A stretch of DNA of 64,000 bases from Cellulomonas sp. Root930 (GTDB lineage: Bacteria; Actinomycetota; Actinomycetes; Actinomycetales; Cellulomonadaceae), in contig LMJI01000001.1 of the NCBI GenBank assembly GCA_001429255.1, positions 3,017,879 to 3,081,878 on the forward strand, in the 5' to 3' direction. The notes beneath the pieces were generated by a model. The model searched no databases. It worked only from the letters and a program-made list of their open reading frames with translations, and was not told the origin of the DNA. The position numbers and the translations under genes were made by a program. The first letter of the stretch is position 1, and every line of letters starts with the position of its first letter. Positions 15,135-25,667 of the stretch are shown in pieces.

Positions 15135-15398
15135 GTGTCCGGAACCGTCGCCGCCCCCACCGGCATCACCGACCCGCCCATCGACCGTCTGCTCGAGCGC
15201 GCCGACTCCAAGTACGCGCTCGTCCTGTACTCGGCCAAGCGCGCGCGCCAGATCAACGCCTACTACTCGCAGCTCAACGAGGGCCTGCTCGAGTATGTCG
15301 GCCCGCTGGTGGACACGCGTCCGCAGGAGAAGCCGCTCTCGATCGCCATGCGCGAGATCGACGCCGGCCTGCTCACCTCCGAGGCCACCGAGGGCTGA
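15135..15398 (+). CDS. rpoZ: RNA polymerase omega subunit
   Basis: Smallest core RNA polymerase subunit; latches the beta-prime subunit and helps assembly. It has 87 residues. The family core is visible as [31 protein letters not shown], followed by [15 protein letters not shown]. The start is GTG at 15135 with GGGAGA upstream. It lies between gmk and coaBC, as in most actinobacteria, with a probable separate promoter overlapping the gmk stop. Confidence 0.95.
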   Translation: MSGTVAAPTGITDPPIDRLLERADSKYALVLYSAKRARQINAYYSQLNEGLLEYVGPLVDTRPQEKPLSIAMREIDAGLLTSEATEG

Positions 15399-15407
15399 CC
15401 TGCCCCC

Positions 15408-16604
15408 ATGCACATCGTCCTCGGCGTCGCGGGCGGGATCGCCGCCTACAAGGCCGTCCTGCTCCTGCGCCTGCTGCGCGAGGACGGCCACGCCGTCCGC
15501 GTGGTGCCCACGCGCGCGGCGCTCGAGTTCGTCGGGCGCGCGACGTGGGAGGCCCTGTCGGGGCAGCCGGTGACCACCGACGTGTTCGAGGACGTCGACC
15601 AGGTGGCACACGTCGCGGTCGGCAAGCAGGCCGAGCTGGTGATCGTCGCCCCCGCCACGGCCGACCTCCTGGCCCGCGCCGCGACCGGGCAGGCGGACGA
15701 CCTGCTGACCGCCACGCTGCTGGTCGCGCGGTGCCCGGTGCTGCTGGCGCCGGCGATGCACACCGAGATGTGGGAGCACCCCGCCACGGTCGCGAACGTC
15801 GCCACGCTGCGCTCCCGCGGCGTGCACGTGCTCGACCCCGCCGCCGGTCGCCTCACCGGCACGGACACCGGTCCCGGACGCCTCCCCGAGCCCGACGAGA
15901 TCGCCGCCGCGGCGCTCGCCCTGGTCACCGACCGGCCCCGCGACCTCGCAGGTCGCCACGTCGTCGTGTCCGCCGGTGGCACGCGTGAGCCGCTCGACCC
16001 GGTGCGCTTCCTCGGCAACCGGTCGTCCGGCAGGCAAGGTGTCGCGCTCGCGAGGACCGCGCACGCGCGTGGGGCCCGGGTCACGCTCGTGGCCGCGAAC
16101 ATCGACGTGCCGGTCCCGCCCGGTGTCGACGTCGTCCGCGCCGAGACCGGAGCCGAGCTGCGGGACGCCGTGCGTGCCGCAGCGAAGGACGCGGACGTGG
16201 TCGTGATGGCGGCCGCGGTCGCCGACTTCCGGCCGCGCACCAGCGCCGAGAGCAAGATCAAGAAGGAACCGGGTGGTGGCGCCCCGGTGCTCGAGCTCGT
16301 CGAGACGGTCGACATCCTCGCCGAGCTGGCCCACGACCGTCTCCGCGCAGGGCAGCTCGTGGTGGGCTTCGCGGCGGAGACGGGCGACGAGACCGGCAGC
16401 GTGCTCGAGCACGGGCAGGCGAAGGCGCGTCGCAAGGGTGCGGACCTCCTCGTGGTGAACGCGGTGGGCGGCGGCCGGGGGTTCGGCACCGACGCGAACG
16501 ACATCACGATCCTCGACGGGTCCGGCGCGGTCGTGGGCACCGCTGCGGGGAGCAAGGACGTGGTGGCCCACGCCGTCTGGGACGCGGTCGTCGCGCGCTC
16601 CTGA
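15408..16604 (+). CDS. coaBC: Bifunctional phosphopantothenoylcysteine decarboxylase / phosphopantothenate-cysteine ligase
   Basis: Carries out two steps of coenzyme A synthesis: ligation of cysteine to phosphopantothenate (CoaB, C-terminal) and FMN-dependent decarboxylation (CoaC, N-terminal). It has 398 residues. The CoaC part shows [10 protein letters not shown], the active-site histidine in [20 protein letters not shown], and PAMHTEMW. The CoaB part starts near residue 185 with [24 protein letters not shown] and includes KIKKEPGG and GFAAETGD. The start is ATG at 15408, 9 bases after rpoZ, so co-transcription is likely. It ends just before the metK promoter. Confidence 0.96.
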   Translation: MHIVLGVAGGIAAYKAVLLLRLLREDGHAVRVVPTRAALEFVGRATWEALSGQPVTTDVFEDVDQVAHVAVGKQAELVIVAPATADLLARAATGQADDLLTATLLVARCPVLLAPAMHTEMWEHPATVANVATLRSRGVHVLDPAAGRLTGTDTGPGRLPEPDEIAAAALALVTDRPRDLAGRHVVVSAGGTREPLDPVRFLGNRSSGRQGVALARTAHARGARVTLVAANIDVPVPPGVDVVRAETGAELRDAVRAAAKDADVVVMAAAVADFRPRTSAESKIKKEPGGGAPVLELVETVDILAELAHDRLRAGQLVVGFAAETGDETGSVLEHGQAKARRKGADLLVVNAVGGGRGFGTDANDITILDGSGAVVGTAAGSKDVVAHAVWDAVVARS

Positions 16605-16634
16605 GATGTCGCCCCGGCCGCGGACCACGGCCAT

Positions 16635-16640
16635 TACGCT
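16635..16640 (+). promoter_or_regulatory. -10 box (TACGCT) for metK, probably leaderless
   Basis: TACGCT ends 7 bases before the ATG at 16648 and fits TANNNT. It favours that ATG over an in-frame start 14 codons upstream. Confidence 0.45.
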
Positions 16641-16647
16641 GTCCGCC

Positions 16648-17850
16648 ATGACCGAGCCCGACATGCGCCTGTTCACGTCCGAGTCCGTGACCGAGGGGCA
16701 CCCGGACAAGATCTGTGACCAGATCTCCGACGCCATCCTCGACGCGATGCTCGAGCAGGACCCGCAGGCGCGCGTGGCCGTCGAGACGATGGTGACCACC
16801 GGTCTCGTGCACGTCGCCGGGGAAGTCACGACCAGCGCGTACGTCGAGATCCCGCAGATCGTGCGCCAGGTCGTCAAGGGCATCGGGTACACCTCGTCGG
16901 CGATCGGCTTCGACGGTGACTCGTGCGGCATCTCCGTGTCGATCGGGCAGCAGTCGCCCGACATCGCCGCCGGCGTCGACAAGGCCCTCGAGGTCCGCGA
17001 GGACGCGTCCGACCTCGACCCGCTGGATGCGCAGGGCGCCGGCGACCAGGGGCTGATGTTCGGCTACGCGAGCGACGACACCCCGTCGCTGCTGCCCCTG
17101 CCGATCTGGTTGGCGCACCGGCTCGCCGAGCGCCTGACGCTCGTGCGCAAGGAGGGGATCCTGCCCGGGCTGCGACCCGACGGGAAGACCCAGGTCACCA
17201 TCGGCTACGACGGCGACCGCGCGGTCCGGCTCGACACGGTGGTCCTGTCCACGCAGCACGACCCCGACGTGCAGCTGGAGACCATGCTGCGCCCCGGGAT
17301 CACCGAGCACGTCATCGCACCGGTGCTGGCGCAGCTCGAGCTGGACACGACCGACTTCCGCCTGCTGGTGAACCCGACCGGGACGTTCGTCGTCGGTGGT
17401 CCGCAGGGCGATGCCGGGCTGACCGGCCGCAAGATCATCGTCGACACGTATGGCGGCATCGCCCGCCACGGTGGTGGCGCGTTCTCCGGCAAGGACCCGT
17501 CGAAGGTCGACCGCTCGGCCGCCTACGCGATGCGGTGGGTGGCCAAGAACGTGGTCGCTGCCGGGCTCGCGCGCCGGTGCGAGGTCCAGGTCGCCTACGC
17601 CATCGGCAAGGCGAACCCGGTGGGCCTGTACGTCGAGACGTTCGGTACGGAGACGGTGCCGCTCGAGCGGCTCACCAGCGCGATCCGCGACGTGTTCGAC
17701 CTGCGGCCGGCCGCGATCGTGCGCGACCTCGACCTCCTGCGCCCGATCTACCGCAAGACCGCCGCGTACGGGCACTTCGGCCGTGAGCTGCCGGAGTTCA
17801 CCTGGGAGCGCACCGACCGCGTCGCGGACCTCCAGTCCGCGGTGGGCTGA
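16648..17850 (+). CDS. metK: S-adenosylmethionine synthetase
   Basis: Makes S-adenosylmethionine from methionine and ATP. It has 400 residues in three related domains. Motifs are [20 protein letters not shown] near the N-terminus (ATP site), [12 protein letters not shown] in the middle, and [20 protein letters not shown] in the C-terminal third. The ATG at 16648 is chosen because the conserved MRLFTSES follows at once and a TACGCT box ends 7 bases upstream; the longer frame adds only non-conserved residues. No SAM riboswitch is seen upstream. Confidence 0.97.
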   Translation: MTEPDMRLFTSESVTEGHPDKICDQISDAILDAMLEQDPQARVAVETMVTTGLVHVAGEVTTSAYVEIPQIVRQVVKGIGYTSSAIGFDGDSCGISVSIGQQSPDIAAGVDKALEVREDASDLDPLDAQGAGDQGLMFGYASDDTPSLLPLPIWLAHRLAERLTLVRKEGILPGLRPDGKTQVTIGYDGDRAVRLDTVVLSTQHDPDVQLETMLRPGITEHVIAPVLAQLELDTTDFRLLVNPTGTFVVGGPQGDAGLTGRKIIVDTYGGIARHGGGAFSGKDPSKVDRSAAYAMRWVAKNVVAAGLARRCEVQVAYAIGKANPVGLYVETFGTETVPLERLTSAIRDVFDLRPAAIVRDLDLLRPIYRKTAAYGHFGRELPEFTWERTDRVADLQSAVG

Positions 17851-17911
17851 CGCCTTCCGCAGTCGCTCCCGGTCCTGCGTGGGCAGCGGATGGTCTGATG
17901 GGCGCGTGGGC

Positions 17912-19987
17912 ATGAGCGCGGGCGGTGAGCAGCTGATGCTCGAGGGTCTGCCGCAGCCGAAGCGGCGTGCGCGTCCTGCCGTCGGTGGTGTCCCGCTCGC
18001 CGAGCACCTGCCGGTCGCGCGGGTGTGCGTGGACCTGGTGCCGCACCACCTCGACCGCGTGTTCGAGTACGCGGTGCCGGCGGCGCTCGCCGACGCCGCG
18101 GTGCCGGGCACCCGGGTCAAGGTGCGGTTCGGTGGCCAGGACGTCAACGGCTACGTGCTGGAGCGCGTCGAGGAGGCGGAGCACGACGGCGCCCTGCAGC
18201 CCGTGCGCAAGGTCGTGTCCGCCGAGCCCGTGCTCACGCCCCAGGTCGCCCGCCTGGCGCGGGCGGTCGCGGACCGGTGGGCGGGGACGCTCAACGACGT
18301 CCTGCGGCTCGCCGTCCCGGCACGGCACGCCCGGGTGGAGGCGGAGGTTCCCGTGTCCTCCGACGAGCCGGCACCGCCGTCCCCGTCGGCCGCCGCGTGG
18401 GCGCCCTACCGCGGCGGGGCGGCCTTCCTGCAGCACGTCGCCGCGGGTGGTGCGCCGCGTGCGGTGTGGTCCGCGCTGCCGGGTGCGGCGGGGGAGCGTT
18501 GGCCGGACGCGATCGCTCAGGCGGTCGCCGCGTGCGTGCTGGGCGGTCGAGGTGCTCTCGTCGTGGTCCCCGACGCCCGGGACATCGACCGCGTGCTCGC
18601 CGCCCTGGACGACGCCGGCATCCCGCGCTGGGCACCGGGCTCGACGGGCGGCGCGGTCCGGCTCGCCGCCGACGACGGCCCCGCCGTCCGCTACCGGTCG
18701 TTCCTCGCGGCACTGCGGGGTCAGGCGTCGGTGGTCGTCGGCACGCGGGCGTCGGCGTTCGCCCCCGTGACGAACCTCGGGCTCGCCGTGGTCTGGGACG
18801 ACGGCGACGCGTTGCACGCCGAACCCCGAGCGCCGTACCCGCACGTCCGCGAGGTGCTGGCGCTGCGCTCGGAGCTGGAGCACTGTGCGCTCCTCGTCGC
18901 CGCGCACGCGCGTTCGGTCGAGGCGCAGGCACTCGTCGAGGTGGGCTGGGCGCACGAGGTGGCAGCGGACCGTCCGACGACCCGCGCGCGGGCCGCGCGG
19001 GTGCTGGCCCTGACGTCGGTCGAGCTCGCCCGCGAGGGACCGGCGGCCGCGGCGAGGCTCCCGGCGCCGGCCTGGCGCACGTTGCGGGACCGGCTGGCCC
19101 ACGGCCCGGTCCTCGTGCAGGTGCCCCGCGCGGGGTACGTGCCCGCGGTGGCGTGCGGGCGCTGCCGCGCGGCGGCGCGCTGCGGCGTCTGCCACGGCCC
19201 GCTCGGGCTGACCACCGCGGACGGCGTCCCCACCTGCGGCTGGTGCGGGCGGCTGGCCACCGACTGGCGGTGCACCGAGTGCGGCGCGGGCGCGCTGCGC
19301 TCGGTCCGTGTCGGGTCGGAGCGCACGGCCGAGGAGCTCGGGCGCGCGTTCCCCGGGGTCCCGATCCGCGTCTCGGGGGCGCGTGCGGCGGGCGGCGTGC
19401 TGGCGACCGTGAAGGACGTCCCCGCGGTGGTGGTGGCGACGCCGGGCGCCGAGCCGGTGGCCCCGGGCGGGTACGCCGCCGCACTGCTGCTGGACGCCGC
19501 CGTGAGCACGGCAGGGGCGTCGCTGCGGACCGGGGAGGATGCGCTGCGCCGCTGGTTGACGGCTGCCGCGCTGGTGCGCCCGGCGGCCGAGGGAGGCACC
19601 GTCGTCCTCGTCGGCGACGCCGAGGAGCGGGTGACGCAGGCGCTCGTGCGCTGGGACCCCGCCGGATACGCCTCGCGCGAGCTCGCCGAGCGCGCCGAGC
19701 TCGCGCTCCCGCCCGCCGTGCGGATCGCCGCGGTCACCGGGCCGCGCGACGCCGTCGACACCCTGCTCGGGCGGCTCGACGTCGCGGATGCCGAGATTCT
19801 CGGGCCCGTCCCGGTCGGTGCGGCCGAGCCGGGCGCGCTCGAGCCGGACGTCCGCGCCCTGGTGCGCGTGCCGCGTCCCGGCGGCGCGGCCCTCGCACGC
19901 TCTCTGGCCGCGTCGCTCGCGGTGCGCAGCGCCCGGCGCGAGGGCGGCACGGTGCGCGTCCAGCTGGACCCGGCGGAGCTCGGATGA
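17912..19987 (+). CDS. priA: PriA-like primosomal protein N', helicase motifs lost
   Basis: Replication-restart protein by family. It has 691 residues. The N-terminal 3'-DNA-binding domain is present (VCVDLVPHHLDRVFEYAVP, GTRVKVRFGGQDVNGYV). The zinc region has eight cysteines around residues 412-457 (ACGRC...CGVC...CGWC...CTEC) and the C-terminal domain is present. The Walker A region is replaced by GAAGERWPDAI, and the DEAH position reads WDDGDAL, so ATP hydrolysis and unwinding are unlikely. Loss of the ATPase is a known feature of actinobacterial PriA. The ATG at 17912 is used; a GTG two codons upstream is possible. The stop overlaps the next gene. Confidence 0.9.
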   Translation: MSAGGEQLMLEGLPQPKRRARPAVGGVPLAEHLPVARVCVDLVPHHLDRVFEYAVPAALADAAVPGTRVKVRFGGQDVNGYVLERVEEAEHDGALQPVRKVVSAEPVLTPQVARLARAVADRWAGTLNDVLRLAVPARHARVEAEVPVSSDEPAPPSPSAAAWAPYRGGAAFLQHVAAGGAPRAVWSALPGAAGERWPDAIAQAVAACVLGGRGALVVVPDARDIDRVLAALDDAGIPRWAPGSTGGAVRLAADDGPAVRYRSFLAALRGQASVVVGTRASAFAPVTNLGLAVVWDDGDALHAEPRAPYPHVREVLALRSELEHCALLVAAHARSVEAQALVEVGWAHEVAADRPTTRARAARVLALTSVELAREGPAAAARLPAPAWRTLRDRLAHGPVLVQVPRAGYVPAVACGRCRAAARCGVCHGPLGLTTADGVPTCGWCGRLATDWRCTECGAGALRSVRVGSERTAEELGRAFPGVPIRVSGARAAGGVLATVKDVPAVVVATPGAEPVAPGGYAAALLLDAAVSTAGASLRTGEDALRRWLTAAALVRPAAEGGTVVLVGDAEERVTQALVRWDPAGYASRELAERAELALPPAVRIAAVTGPRDAVDTLLGRLDVADAEILGPVPVGAAEPGALEPDVRALVRVPRPGGAALARSLAASLAVRSARREGGTVRVQLDPAELG

Positions 19988-20595
19988 TCGACACCGTGGT
20001 GCTGGACCTCGGCAACGTTCTCGTGCGGTGGGACCCGCGCCGCGCGTTCGCCGGACGGCTGCCTGCGCGCGACACCGACGCGTTCCTCGTCGACTTCGAC
20101 TTCCTGGCGTTCAACCACCAGCAGGACGCCGGTCGTCCCTGGGCCGACGCGCGGGTCGACCTCGCCGCGAGCGCGCCCGAGCACCTGCCCGCGCTGGACC
20201 TGTACGTCGAGCACATCGCCGACACGCTCGCGGGGCCCGTGCCGGGGTCGGCCGAGCTCGTGCACGACATTCGGGCGAGCGGCGTCCGGCTCCTCGGGCT
20301 CACCAACTGGTCGGCCGAGACGTTCCACCTGGCCGAGACCGCGGCGCCGGCGATCGGGCTGCTCGAGGACGTCCTGGTGTCGGGCGAGGTCGGTGTCGCC
20401 AAGCCGGACCCACGGATCTTCGCCCTGCTGACCCAGCGGTTCGGCCTGCGTCCGGAGCGCACGGTGTTCGCCGACGACTCCGCCGCGAACGTCGCCGCCG
20501 GCTCGGCGGCCGGGTACGACGCCGTGCTGTTCACCACGGCGGACGCCCTCCGGGCCGACCTGGCTGCGCGCGGGGTCGCCCTGCCGCGCACCTAG
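19984..20595 (+). CDS. HAD-superfamily (subclass IA) hydrolase
   Basis: A 203-residue Rossmann-like hydrolase. Motif I is DLGNVLVRW (nucleophile aspartate at residue 8) with glycine where most phosphatases have the second acidic residue; YihX-type sugar-phosphate phosphatases share the DLGN form. Motif II is LLGLTNWS, motif III the lysine in [10 protein letters not shown], and motif [11 protein letters not shown]. The ATG at 19984 overlaps the priA stop by four bases, so translation is coupled. The substrate cannot be told from sequence. Its stop codon TAG begins the TAGGAT box of fmt. Confidence 0.88.
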   Translation: MIDTVVLDLGNVLVRWDPRRAFAGRLPARDTDAFLVDFDFLAFNHQQDAGRPWADARVDLAASAPEHLPALDLYVEHIADTLAGPVPGSAELVHDIRASGVRLLGLTNWSAETFHLAETAAPAIGLLEDVLVSGEVGVAKPDPRIFALLTQRFGLRPERTVFADDSAANVAAGSAAGYDAVLFTTADALRADLAARGVALPRT

Positions 20596-20598
20596 GAT
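20593..20598 (+). promoter_or_regulatory. -10 box (TAGGAT) for fmt, probably leaderless
   Basis: TAGGAT ends 7 bases before the fmt ATG and overlaps the stop of the HAD gene. The geometry matches the other leaderless-type starts in this window. Confidence 0.5.
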
Positions 20599-20605
20599 CG
20601 ACGCC

Positions 20606-21544
20606 ATGCGACTGCTCTTCGCCGGAACCCCTGCGGCCGCGGTGCCGTCGCTCGAGGCGCTCCTCGCGTCCCGTCACGAGGTCGTCGCGGTGCTCACGCG
20701 TCCCGACGCCCGCTCCGGCCGAGGGCGGTCGTCGACGCAGAGCGAGGTCAAGGCGCGAGCTCTGGAGGCCGGCATCGAGGTCCTCACGCCGCAGCGCCCC
20801 CGGGACGACGAGTTCCAGGCGCGGCTCGCGGAGCTCGAGGTCGATGCGGCACCCGTGGTCGCCTACGGCGCCCTGATCCCGCCGTCGCTCCTGGACGTCC
20901 CCGTGCACGGCTGGGTGAACCTGCACTTCTCGGTGCTGCCCGCCTGGCGCGGGGCTGCGCCGGTGCAGCACGCGATCATCGCCGGCGACGAGGTCACGGG
21001 CGCCACGACCTTCCGGCTCGAGGCGGGCCTGGACACCGGCCCGGTGTTCGGGTTCCTCACCGAGACGATCCGCCCGCGCGACACGTCCGGCGACCTGCTC
21101 GGGCGCCTCGCCGTGGCGGGCGCCGGCCTGCTGGTGCAGACGCTCGACGCGCTCGAGGACGGGATCCTCAGCCCGGTCGTCCAGGCGACCGACGGCGTCA
21201 GCCACGCCCCGAAGATCGAGGTCGAGGACGCGCGCGTGCGCTGGTCCCATCCCGCGCACGCGGTCGACCGCCGGATCCGCGGCTGCACCCCGGCGCCGGG
21301 CGCGTGGACCACGCTGCCGGACGGCTCACGCCTGGGGGTCGCGCCCGTGCTGCCCGTCCCGGACGTCACCGACCTCGCCCCCGGGCAGCTGCTCGTGGGG
21401 AAGAAAGACGTCCTCGTCGGGACGGGCGGCAGCGCCGTGCGGCTGTCCCAGGTGACCCCGCAGGGGAAGCGTGCGATGGACGCGGCGGACTGGGCCCGCG
21501 GCGCGCGCCTGGCGTCGGACACCGTGCTGGGAGGTGCGGCGTGA
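20606..21544 (+). CDS. fmt: Methionyl-tRNA formyltransferase
   Basis: Formylates initiator Met-tRNA using 10-formyltetrahydrofolate. It has 312 residues: a catalytic Rossmann domain ([18 protein letters not shown] at the start, [41 protein letters not shown] with the catalytic Asn-His) and an OB-fold C-terminal domain. The start is ATG at 20606, next to a TAGGAT box. Peptide deformylase is not adjacent. The stop overlaps the rsmB GTG by four bases, a pair conserved widely in bacteria. Confidence 0.97.
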   Translation: MRLLFAGTPAAAVPSLEALLASRHEVVAVLTRPDARSGRGRSSTQSEVKARALEAGIEVLTPQRPRDDEFQARLAELEVDAAPVVAYGALIPPSLLDVPVHGWVNLHFSVLPAWRGAAPVQHAIIAGDEVTGATTFRLEAGLDTGPVFGFLTETIRPRDTSGDLLGRLAVAGAGLLVQTLDALEDGILSPVVQATDGVSHAPKIEVEDARVRWSHPAHAVDRRIRGCTPAPGAWTTLPDGSRLGVAPVLPVPDVTDLAPGQLLVGKKDVLVGTGGSAVRLSQVTPQGKRAMDAADWARGARLASDTVLGGAA

Positions 21545-23052
21545 GCCCCGCGGACGACCGGCGGGACCCGAGCGGTCGCCAGCGCGGTGCCGCGCGCTCC
21601 CAGGGACGGACCCAGCGGACCGCGGCTGCGCCGTCGCAGCGCCGTCGGGGGAGCGACCCGGCACGGACCGCGGCCTACGACGTGCTGCGGGCGGTCGACG
21701 GCTCCGACTCCTACGCCAACCTCGTCCTGCCACCCCTGCTGCGGGACCGCCGGATCACCGGGCGCGACGCGGCATTCGCCACCGAGCTCGCCTACGGCAC
21801 CCTGCGGTTGCGCGGGCGGTACGACGCGGTCATCGCCCAGGCTGCGGCACGCGAGGTCTCGACGATCGACGCACCCGCGCTGGATGTCCTACGGCTCGGG
21901 GTCCACCAGCTCCTCGGCATGCGGGTCCCCGCGCACGCGGCGGTCTCGGAGACCGTGGGGCTGGCGCGTGAGCAGCTGGGCACCGGCCCGTCGCAGTTCG
22001 TCAACGCCGTCCTGCGGACGGTCGGCAGGACGACCTCCGAGGAGTGGGAGCAGCGGATCGCCGAGGCAGCAGGCGACGACGAGCTCGCGCGGCTGTCCGT
22101 CACGCAGAGCCACCCGCTCTGGGTGGTCCGGGCACTGCGCGAGGCCCTGGTGGGCAACGGGCGGTCCGCCGACGAGATCGGGGCACTCCTCACCGCGGAC
22201 AACGCTGCACCGCGCGTCACCCTCGTCGCGCGCCCCGGCCTGGTGGACCAGGAGGCGGTGCTCGAGGAGACCGAGGGCGCGGGTCTGTTCGGTGCACTGA
22301 CCCCGACGGGAGTGATCCTCACCGGCGGCGACCCCGCGGCGCTGCCGACCGTGCGCGACGGTCGCGCGGGGGTGCAGGACGAGGGCAGCCAGCTCGTCGC
22401 GCTCGCCCTGACGGAGGCACCGCTGGACGGCCCCGACGCGCGCTGGCTGGACCTGTGCGCGGGTCCCGGTGGCAAGGCCGCGCTGCTCGCCGCCGTCGCG
22501 GGGGAGCGCGGTGCGCGGATCGTCGCGAACGAGCTCCAGCCCCACCGCGCACGTCTCGTCGAGCAGGCGCTGCGCGCGGTCCCCGCCGATGCGGTCGAGG
22601 ACGTGCGGACCGGCGACGGCCGGACGGTGGGCACGGACGAGCCCGGTGCGTACGACCGTGTGATGGTCGACGCGCCCTGCACCGGCCTCGGAGCGCTGCG
22701 TCGGCGTCCGGAGGCCCGCTGGCGGCGCACACCGGCAGACCTCGCGGGCCTCAGTGCGCTCCAGCGCGACCTGCTGGTCTCCGCGCTCCAGGCGGTCCGA
22801 CCGGGCGGTGTCGTCGCCTACGTGACCTGCTCGCCGCACCTGGTCGAGACACAGCTCGTGGTCAAGGACGCCGTCAAGGCTGCGAGCCGCGCCGGCGTCG
22901 AGGTGGAACCGGTCGACGCCCGCGAGGTCGTGCGCCGCATCGCCCCCGGCGGGTACGTCGACCTGGACGACGACCGCACCGACGTCCAGCTGTGGCCGCA
23001 CGTGCACGGCACCGACGCGATGCACCTGACGCTCCTGCGCCGCACGTCCTGA
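21541..23052 (+). CDS. rsmB: 16S rRNA (cytosine(967)-C(5))-methyltransferase
   Basis: Methylates C967 of 16S rRNA with SAM. It has 503 residues: a low-complexity, basic N-terminal extension of about 40 residues, a NusB-like RNA-binding domain ([21 protein letters not shown]), and a Rossmann methyltransferase domain with [14 protein letters not shown] for [22 protein letters not shown] (motif IV cysteine) and [10 protein letters not shown] (catalytic motif VI cysteine). The GTG at 21541 overlaps the fmt stop. The basic extension is longer than in E. coli RsmB but common in actinobacteria. Confidence 0.95.
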   Translation: MSPADDRRDPSGRQRGAARSQGRTQRTAAAPSQRRRGSDPARTAAYDVLRAVDGSDSYANLVLPPLLRDRRITGRDAAFATELAYGTLRLRGRYDAVIAQAAAREVSTIDAPALDVLRLGVHQLLGMRVPAHAAVSETVGLAREQLGTGPSQFVNAVLRTVGRTTSEEWEQRIAEAAGDDELARLSVTQSHPLWVVRALREALVGNGRSADEIGALLTADNAAPRVTLVARPGLVDQEAVLEETEGAGLFGALTPTGVILTGGDPAALPTVRDGRAGVQDEGSQLVALALTEAPLDGPDARWLDLCAGPGGKAALLAAVAGERGARIVANELQPHRARLVEQALRAVPADAVEDVRTGDGRTVGTDEPGAYDRVMVDAPCTGLGALRRRPEARWRRTPADLAGLSALQRDLLVSALQAVRPGGVVAYVTCSPHLVETQLVVKDAVKAASRAGVEVEPVDAREVVRRIAPGGYVDLDDDRTDVQLWPHVHGTDAMHLTLLRRTS

Positions 23053-23059
23053 CGCCCTC

Positions 23060-23065
23060 TACGCT
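23060..23065 (+). promoter_or_regulatory. -10 box (TACGCT) for rpe, probably leaderless
   Basis: TACGCT ends 6 bases before the rpe GTG. It has the same arrangement as the metK box. Confidence 0.4.
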
Positions 23066-23071
23066 GGCCGG

Positions 23072-23731
23072 GTGCCTGCGCTGATCAACCCGAGCATCCT
23101 GTCCGCCGACTTCGCCAACCTCGAGCGTGATCTCCAGGCGATCGCGACGGCCGACTACGTGCACGTCGACGTCATGGACAACCACTTCGTGCCCAACCTG
23201 ACGCTCGGCCTGCCCGTGGTGAGGCGGATCGCCGAGGTCGCCCCCGTGCCGCTCGACGTGCACCTGATGATCGAGGACGCCGACCGGTGGGCCCCCGAGT
23301 ACGCCGCCGCGGGTGCCGCCTCCGTGACCTTCCACGCAGAAGCCACGCAGGCACCCGTGCGGCTGGCCCGCGAGCTGCGGTCCCGCGGGGTCCGGGCGGG
23401 CATCGCCCTGCGGCCGGCCTCGCCCGTCGAGCCCTTGCTGGACCTGCTGCCGGAGTTCGACATGCTGCTCGTGATGACGGTCGAGCCGGGGTTCGGTGGG
23501 CAGTCCTTCATCGAGGGGATGCTCCCGAAGATCCGTCGTGCCCGCGCCGCGCTGGACGCGTCCGGGGGCGACACGTGGATCCAGGTCGACGGCGGGGTCG
23601 CCCGCGACACGATCGGCCGGATCGCGGACGCCGGTGCGAACGTGTTCGTCGCCGGCTCCGCGGTGTACGGCGCACCCGACATCGCGGCCGAGATCGCGGC
23701 GCTCCGGTCCCTGGCGGGCGCGGGCGCCTGA
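23072..23731 (+). CDS. rpe: Ribulose-phosphate 3-epimerase
   Basis: Interconverts ribulose 5-phosphate and xylulose 5-phosphate in the pentose phosphate pathway. It has 219 residues, TIM barrel. Motifs are [16 protein letters not shown], the metal-binding [32 protein letters not shown] and QVDGGV. The start is GTG at 23072. It supplies ribulose 5-phosphate, a direct riboflavin precursor used by RibBA downstream, which may explain the adjacency, although the FMN riboswitch separates the two units. Confidence 0.97.
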   Translation: MPALINPSILSADFANLERDLQAIATADYVHVDVMDNHFVPNLTLGLPVVRRIAEVAPVPLDVHLMIEDADRWAPEYAAAGAASVTFHAEATQAPVRLARELRSRGVRAGIALRPASPVEPLLDLLPEFDMLLVMTVEPGFGGQSFIEGMLPKIRRARAALDASGGDTWIQVDGGVARDTIGRIADAGANVFVAGSAVYGAPDIAAEIAALRSLAGAGA

Positions 23732-23786
23732 TCGGCGGGAATGCCTGGTGTGGCATGATCGTTGGCGCACTACGAACACATACACG

Positions 23787-23912
23787 TGCTCCGGGGTCGG
23801 TGTAATTCCGAGCCGGCGGTGACAGTCCGCGACCCGCACGGTCCGCAAGGATCGGGCGGTTGACCTGGTGGAACTCCAGGACCGACGGTGAAAGTCCGGA
23901 TGGGAGGATCAC
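23787..23912 (+). promoter_or_regulatory. FMN riboswitch (RFN element)
   Basis: Conserved RFN blocks are present in order: GGGGTCGGTGTAATTCCGAG, then CCGGCGGTGACAGTCCGCGACCC, and finally GACCGACGGTGAAAGTCCGGATGGGAG. The element precedes the whole riboflavin operon, so FMN should reduce its expression. It lies 80 bases before the ribD ATG. A GC hairpin at 23917-23932 directly after the aptamer is the likely expression platform. Confidence 0.95.
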
Positions 23913-23916
23913 GTGG

Positions 23917-23932
23917 CGGCGCGCTCGCGCCG
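23917..23932 (+). terminator. GC hairpin after the FMN aptamer
   Basis: CGGCGCG (23917-23923) and CGCGCCG (23926-23932) form a 7-bp stem immediately downstream of the riboswitch aptamer. It has no U-tract and does not include the ribD Shine-Dalgarno (GGAGG near 23981), so it could be a U-less terminator or part of a longer refold. Assignment is tentative. Confidence 0.35.
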
Positions 23933-23991
23933 TGGCTGCGGGACCCTTCCTGCCGCCCTCACCCCGGAGCCCCGCGCGTCCGGAGGTGAGC

Positions 23992-25056
23992 ATGTCCAGC
24001 ATCGAGACCGAGGTGCGCGCACCCTCCGAGGCGCACGCGATGCGCCGCGCCCTCGAGCTCGGTCGGCGCGGACCGGCCACCGGTCCGAACCCGCGAGTGG
24101 GCGCCGTCCTGCTGGACCCGTCCGGTGACGTCCTCGGCGAGGGCTGGCACCGGGGCGCCGGGACGCCGCACGCCGAGGTCGCCGCGCTGGCGGACGCGGC
24201 CGAGCGCGGCGCGGACGTGCGGGGTGCGACCGCCGTCGTCACGCTCGAGCCCTGCAACCACACCGGACGCACCGGGCCGTGCTCCGAGGCGCTCATCACC
24301 GCGGGCGTGGCCCGCGTGGTGGTGTCCGTGCCCGACCCGAACCCTGTCGCGGCAGGCGGTGCCGAGCGGCTGCGCGCCGCCGGGATCGACGTGGAGGCGG
24401 GCCTGCTCGCCGACGAGGGCCGTGAGCTCCTGGGCGCGTGGCTGCCCTCGGTCGAGCGTGGCCGCCCGTTCGTGACGCTCAAGCTCGCGACCTCCCTCGA
24501 CGGACGGGTCGCCGCCGCCGACGGGTCGAGCCGCTGGATCACCTCCGAGGTCTCCCGGCACCACGCCCACGACCTGCGGGCCGAGGTCGACGCCATCGTG
24601 GTCGGCACGGGCACCGCACTCGTCGACGACCCCTCGCTGACGGCGCGCAACGCGGCGGGCGAGCTGCACGGGCACCAGCCGCTGCGCGTGGTCGTGGGAC
24701 ACCGCGAGATCCCCGTCGGTGCGCGGCTGCGCGGACCCGGCGGCGAGCTGGTCCAGGTGCGGACGCACGACCCGGCCGACGTCCTGGCGCTGCTCACCGA
24801 GCGTGAGGTCCGGCACGTGCTCGTCGAGGGCGGCCCCACGCTCGCCGCGGCGTTCCTGCAGGCCGGGCTCGTCGACGTGGTGCACGCCTACATCGCCCCG
24901 GTCCTGCTCGGCTCCGGTCCGTCCGCCGTGACCGACCTGGGCGTCACCAGCATCGGCGACGCCGTCCGCCTGACCACCCGATCCGTCCTTCCGCTCGGCC
25001 CCGACGTCTTCGTCGTCGCGACCGTCGACCCGCACAGCCCCACGGAGGAGCACTGA
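23992..25056 (+). CDS. ribD: Bifunctional riboflavin deaminase / reductase RibD
   Basis: Deaminates and then reduces the pyrimidine intermediate of riboflavin synthesis. It has 354 residues. The N-terminal cytidine-deaminase-like domain has the zinc motif HAEVAAL followed by PCNHTGRTGPCSEAL. The C-terminal reductase domain begins near VTLKLATSLDGRVA and contains VLVEGGPTLAAAFL. The ATG at 23992 is chosen for its GGAGG ribosome binding site 6 bases upstream; the open frame reaches back into the riboswitch. It is the first gene of ribD-ribE-ribBA-ribH and its stop overlaps ribE. Confidence 0.96.
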   Translation: MSSIETEVRAPSEAHAMRRALELGRRGPATGPNPRVGAVLLDPSGDVLGEGWHRGAGTPHAEVAALADAAERGADVRGATAVVTLEPCNHTGRTGPCSEALITAGVARVVVSVPDPNPVAAGGAERLRAAGIDVEAGLLADEGRELLGAWLPSVERGRPFVTLKLATSLDGRVAAADGSSRWITSEVSRHHAHDLRAEVDAIVVGTGTALVDDPSLTARNAAGELHGHQPLRVVVGHREIPVGARLRGPGGELVQVRTHDPADVLALLTEREVRHVLVEGGPTLAAAFLQAGLVDVVHAYIAPVLLGSGPSAVTDLGVTSIGDAVRLTTRSVLPLGPDVFVVATVDPHSPTEEH

Positions 25057-25667
25057 TGTTCACCGGAATCGTCGAGGAAATCGGCACCGTCGAAGCGATC
25101 GAGCACGGACCAGACGGGTCCGACGCGCGCCTGCGCGTGCGCGGCCCGCTGGTGGTCTCCGACGCCCACCTGGGCGACTCGATCAGCGTCTCCGGTGTCT
25201 GTCTGACGGTCACCGAGCTCCCGGGTGACGGCACGTTCTTCGCGGACGTGATGCCGGAGACGCTGCGGCGCAGCGCCCTGGAGGACGTCGGCGTGTCCAG
25301 CCCGGTGAACCTCGAGCGCGCGCTGCCTGTCGGCGGGCGCTACGGCGGGCACGTCGTGCAGGGGCACGTCGACGGCGTCGGCACCATCCTGTCCCGGTCG
25401 CCCGGTCCCCGCTGGGACGACGTCGAGATCGGCCTCGCGCCCGAGCTCGCGCGGTACGTCGCCGAGAAGGGCTCCATCGCCGTCTCCGGCATCTCGCTCA
25501 CCGTGACGCACGTGACCGACGAGTCGTTCGGCGTCTCCCTCATCCCCACCACGCTCGAGGCGACGACCCTCGGCACCCTGGCGCCCGGTGCGCGGGTCAA
25601 CCTGGAGGTCGACGTGCTGGCCAAGTACACCGAACGGCTGCTCTCGACGGCGGGGATCCTGCGATGA
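25056..25667 (+). CDS. ribE: Riboflavin synthase, alpha chain
   Basis: Dismutates two molecules of 6,7-dimethyl-8-ribityllumazine to riboflavin. It has 203 residues made of two lumazine-binding repeats, the first starting [16 protein letters not shown] and the second around [20 protein letters not shown] and [10 protein letters not shown] are the matching repeat cores. The ATG at 25056 overlaps the ribD stop and its own stop overlaps ribBA. The partner lumazine synthase ribH is two genes downstream. Confidence 0.96.
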   Translation: MFTGIVEEIGTVEAIEHGPDGSDARLRVRGPLVVSDAHLGDSISVSGVCLTVTELPGDGTFFADVMPETLRRSALEDVGVSSPVNLERALPVGGRYGGHVVQGHVDGVGTILSRSPGPRWDDVEIGLAPELARYVAEKGSIAVSGISLTVTHVTDESFGVSLIPTTLEATTLGTLAPGARVNLEVDVLAKYTERLLSTAGILR

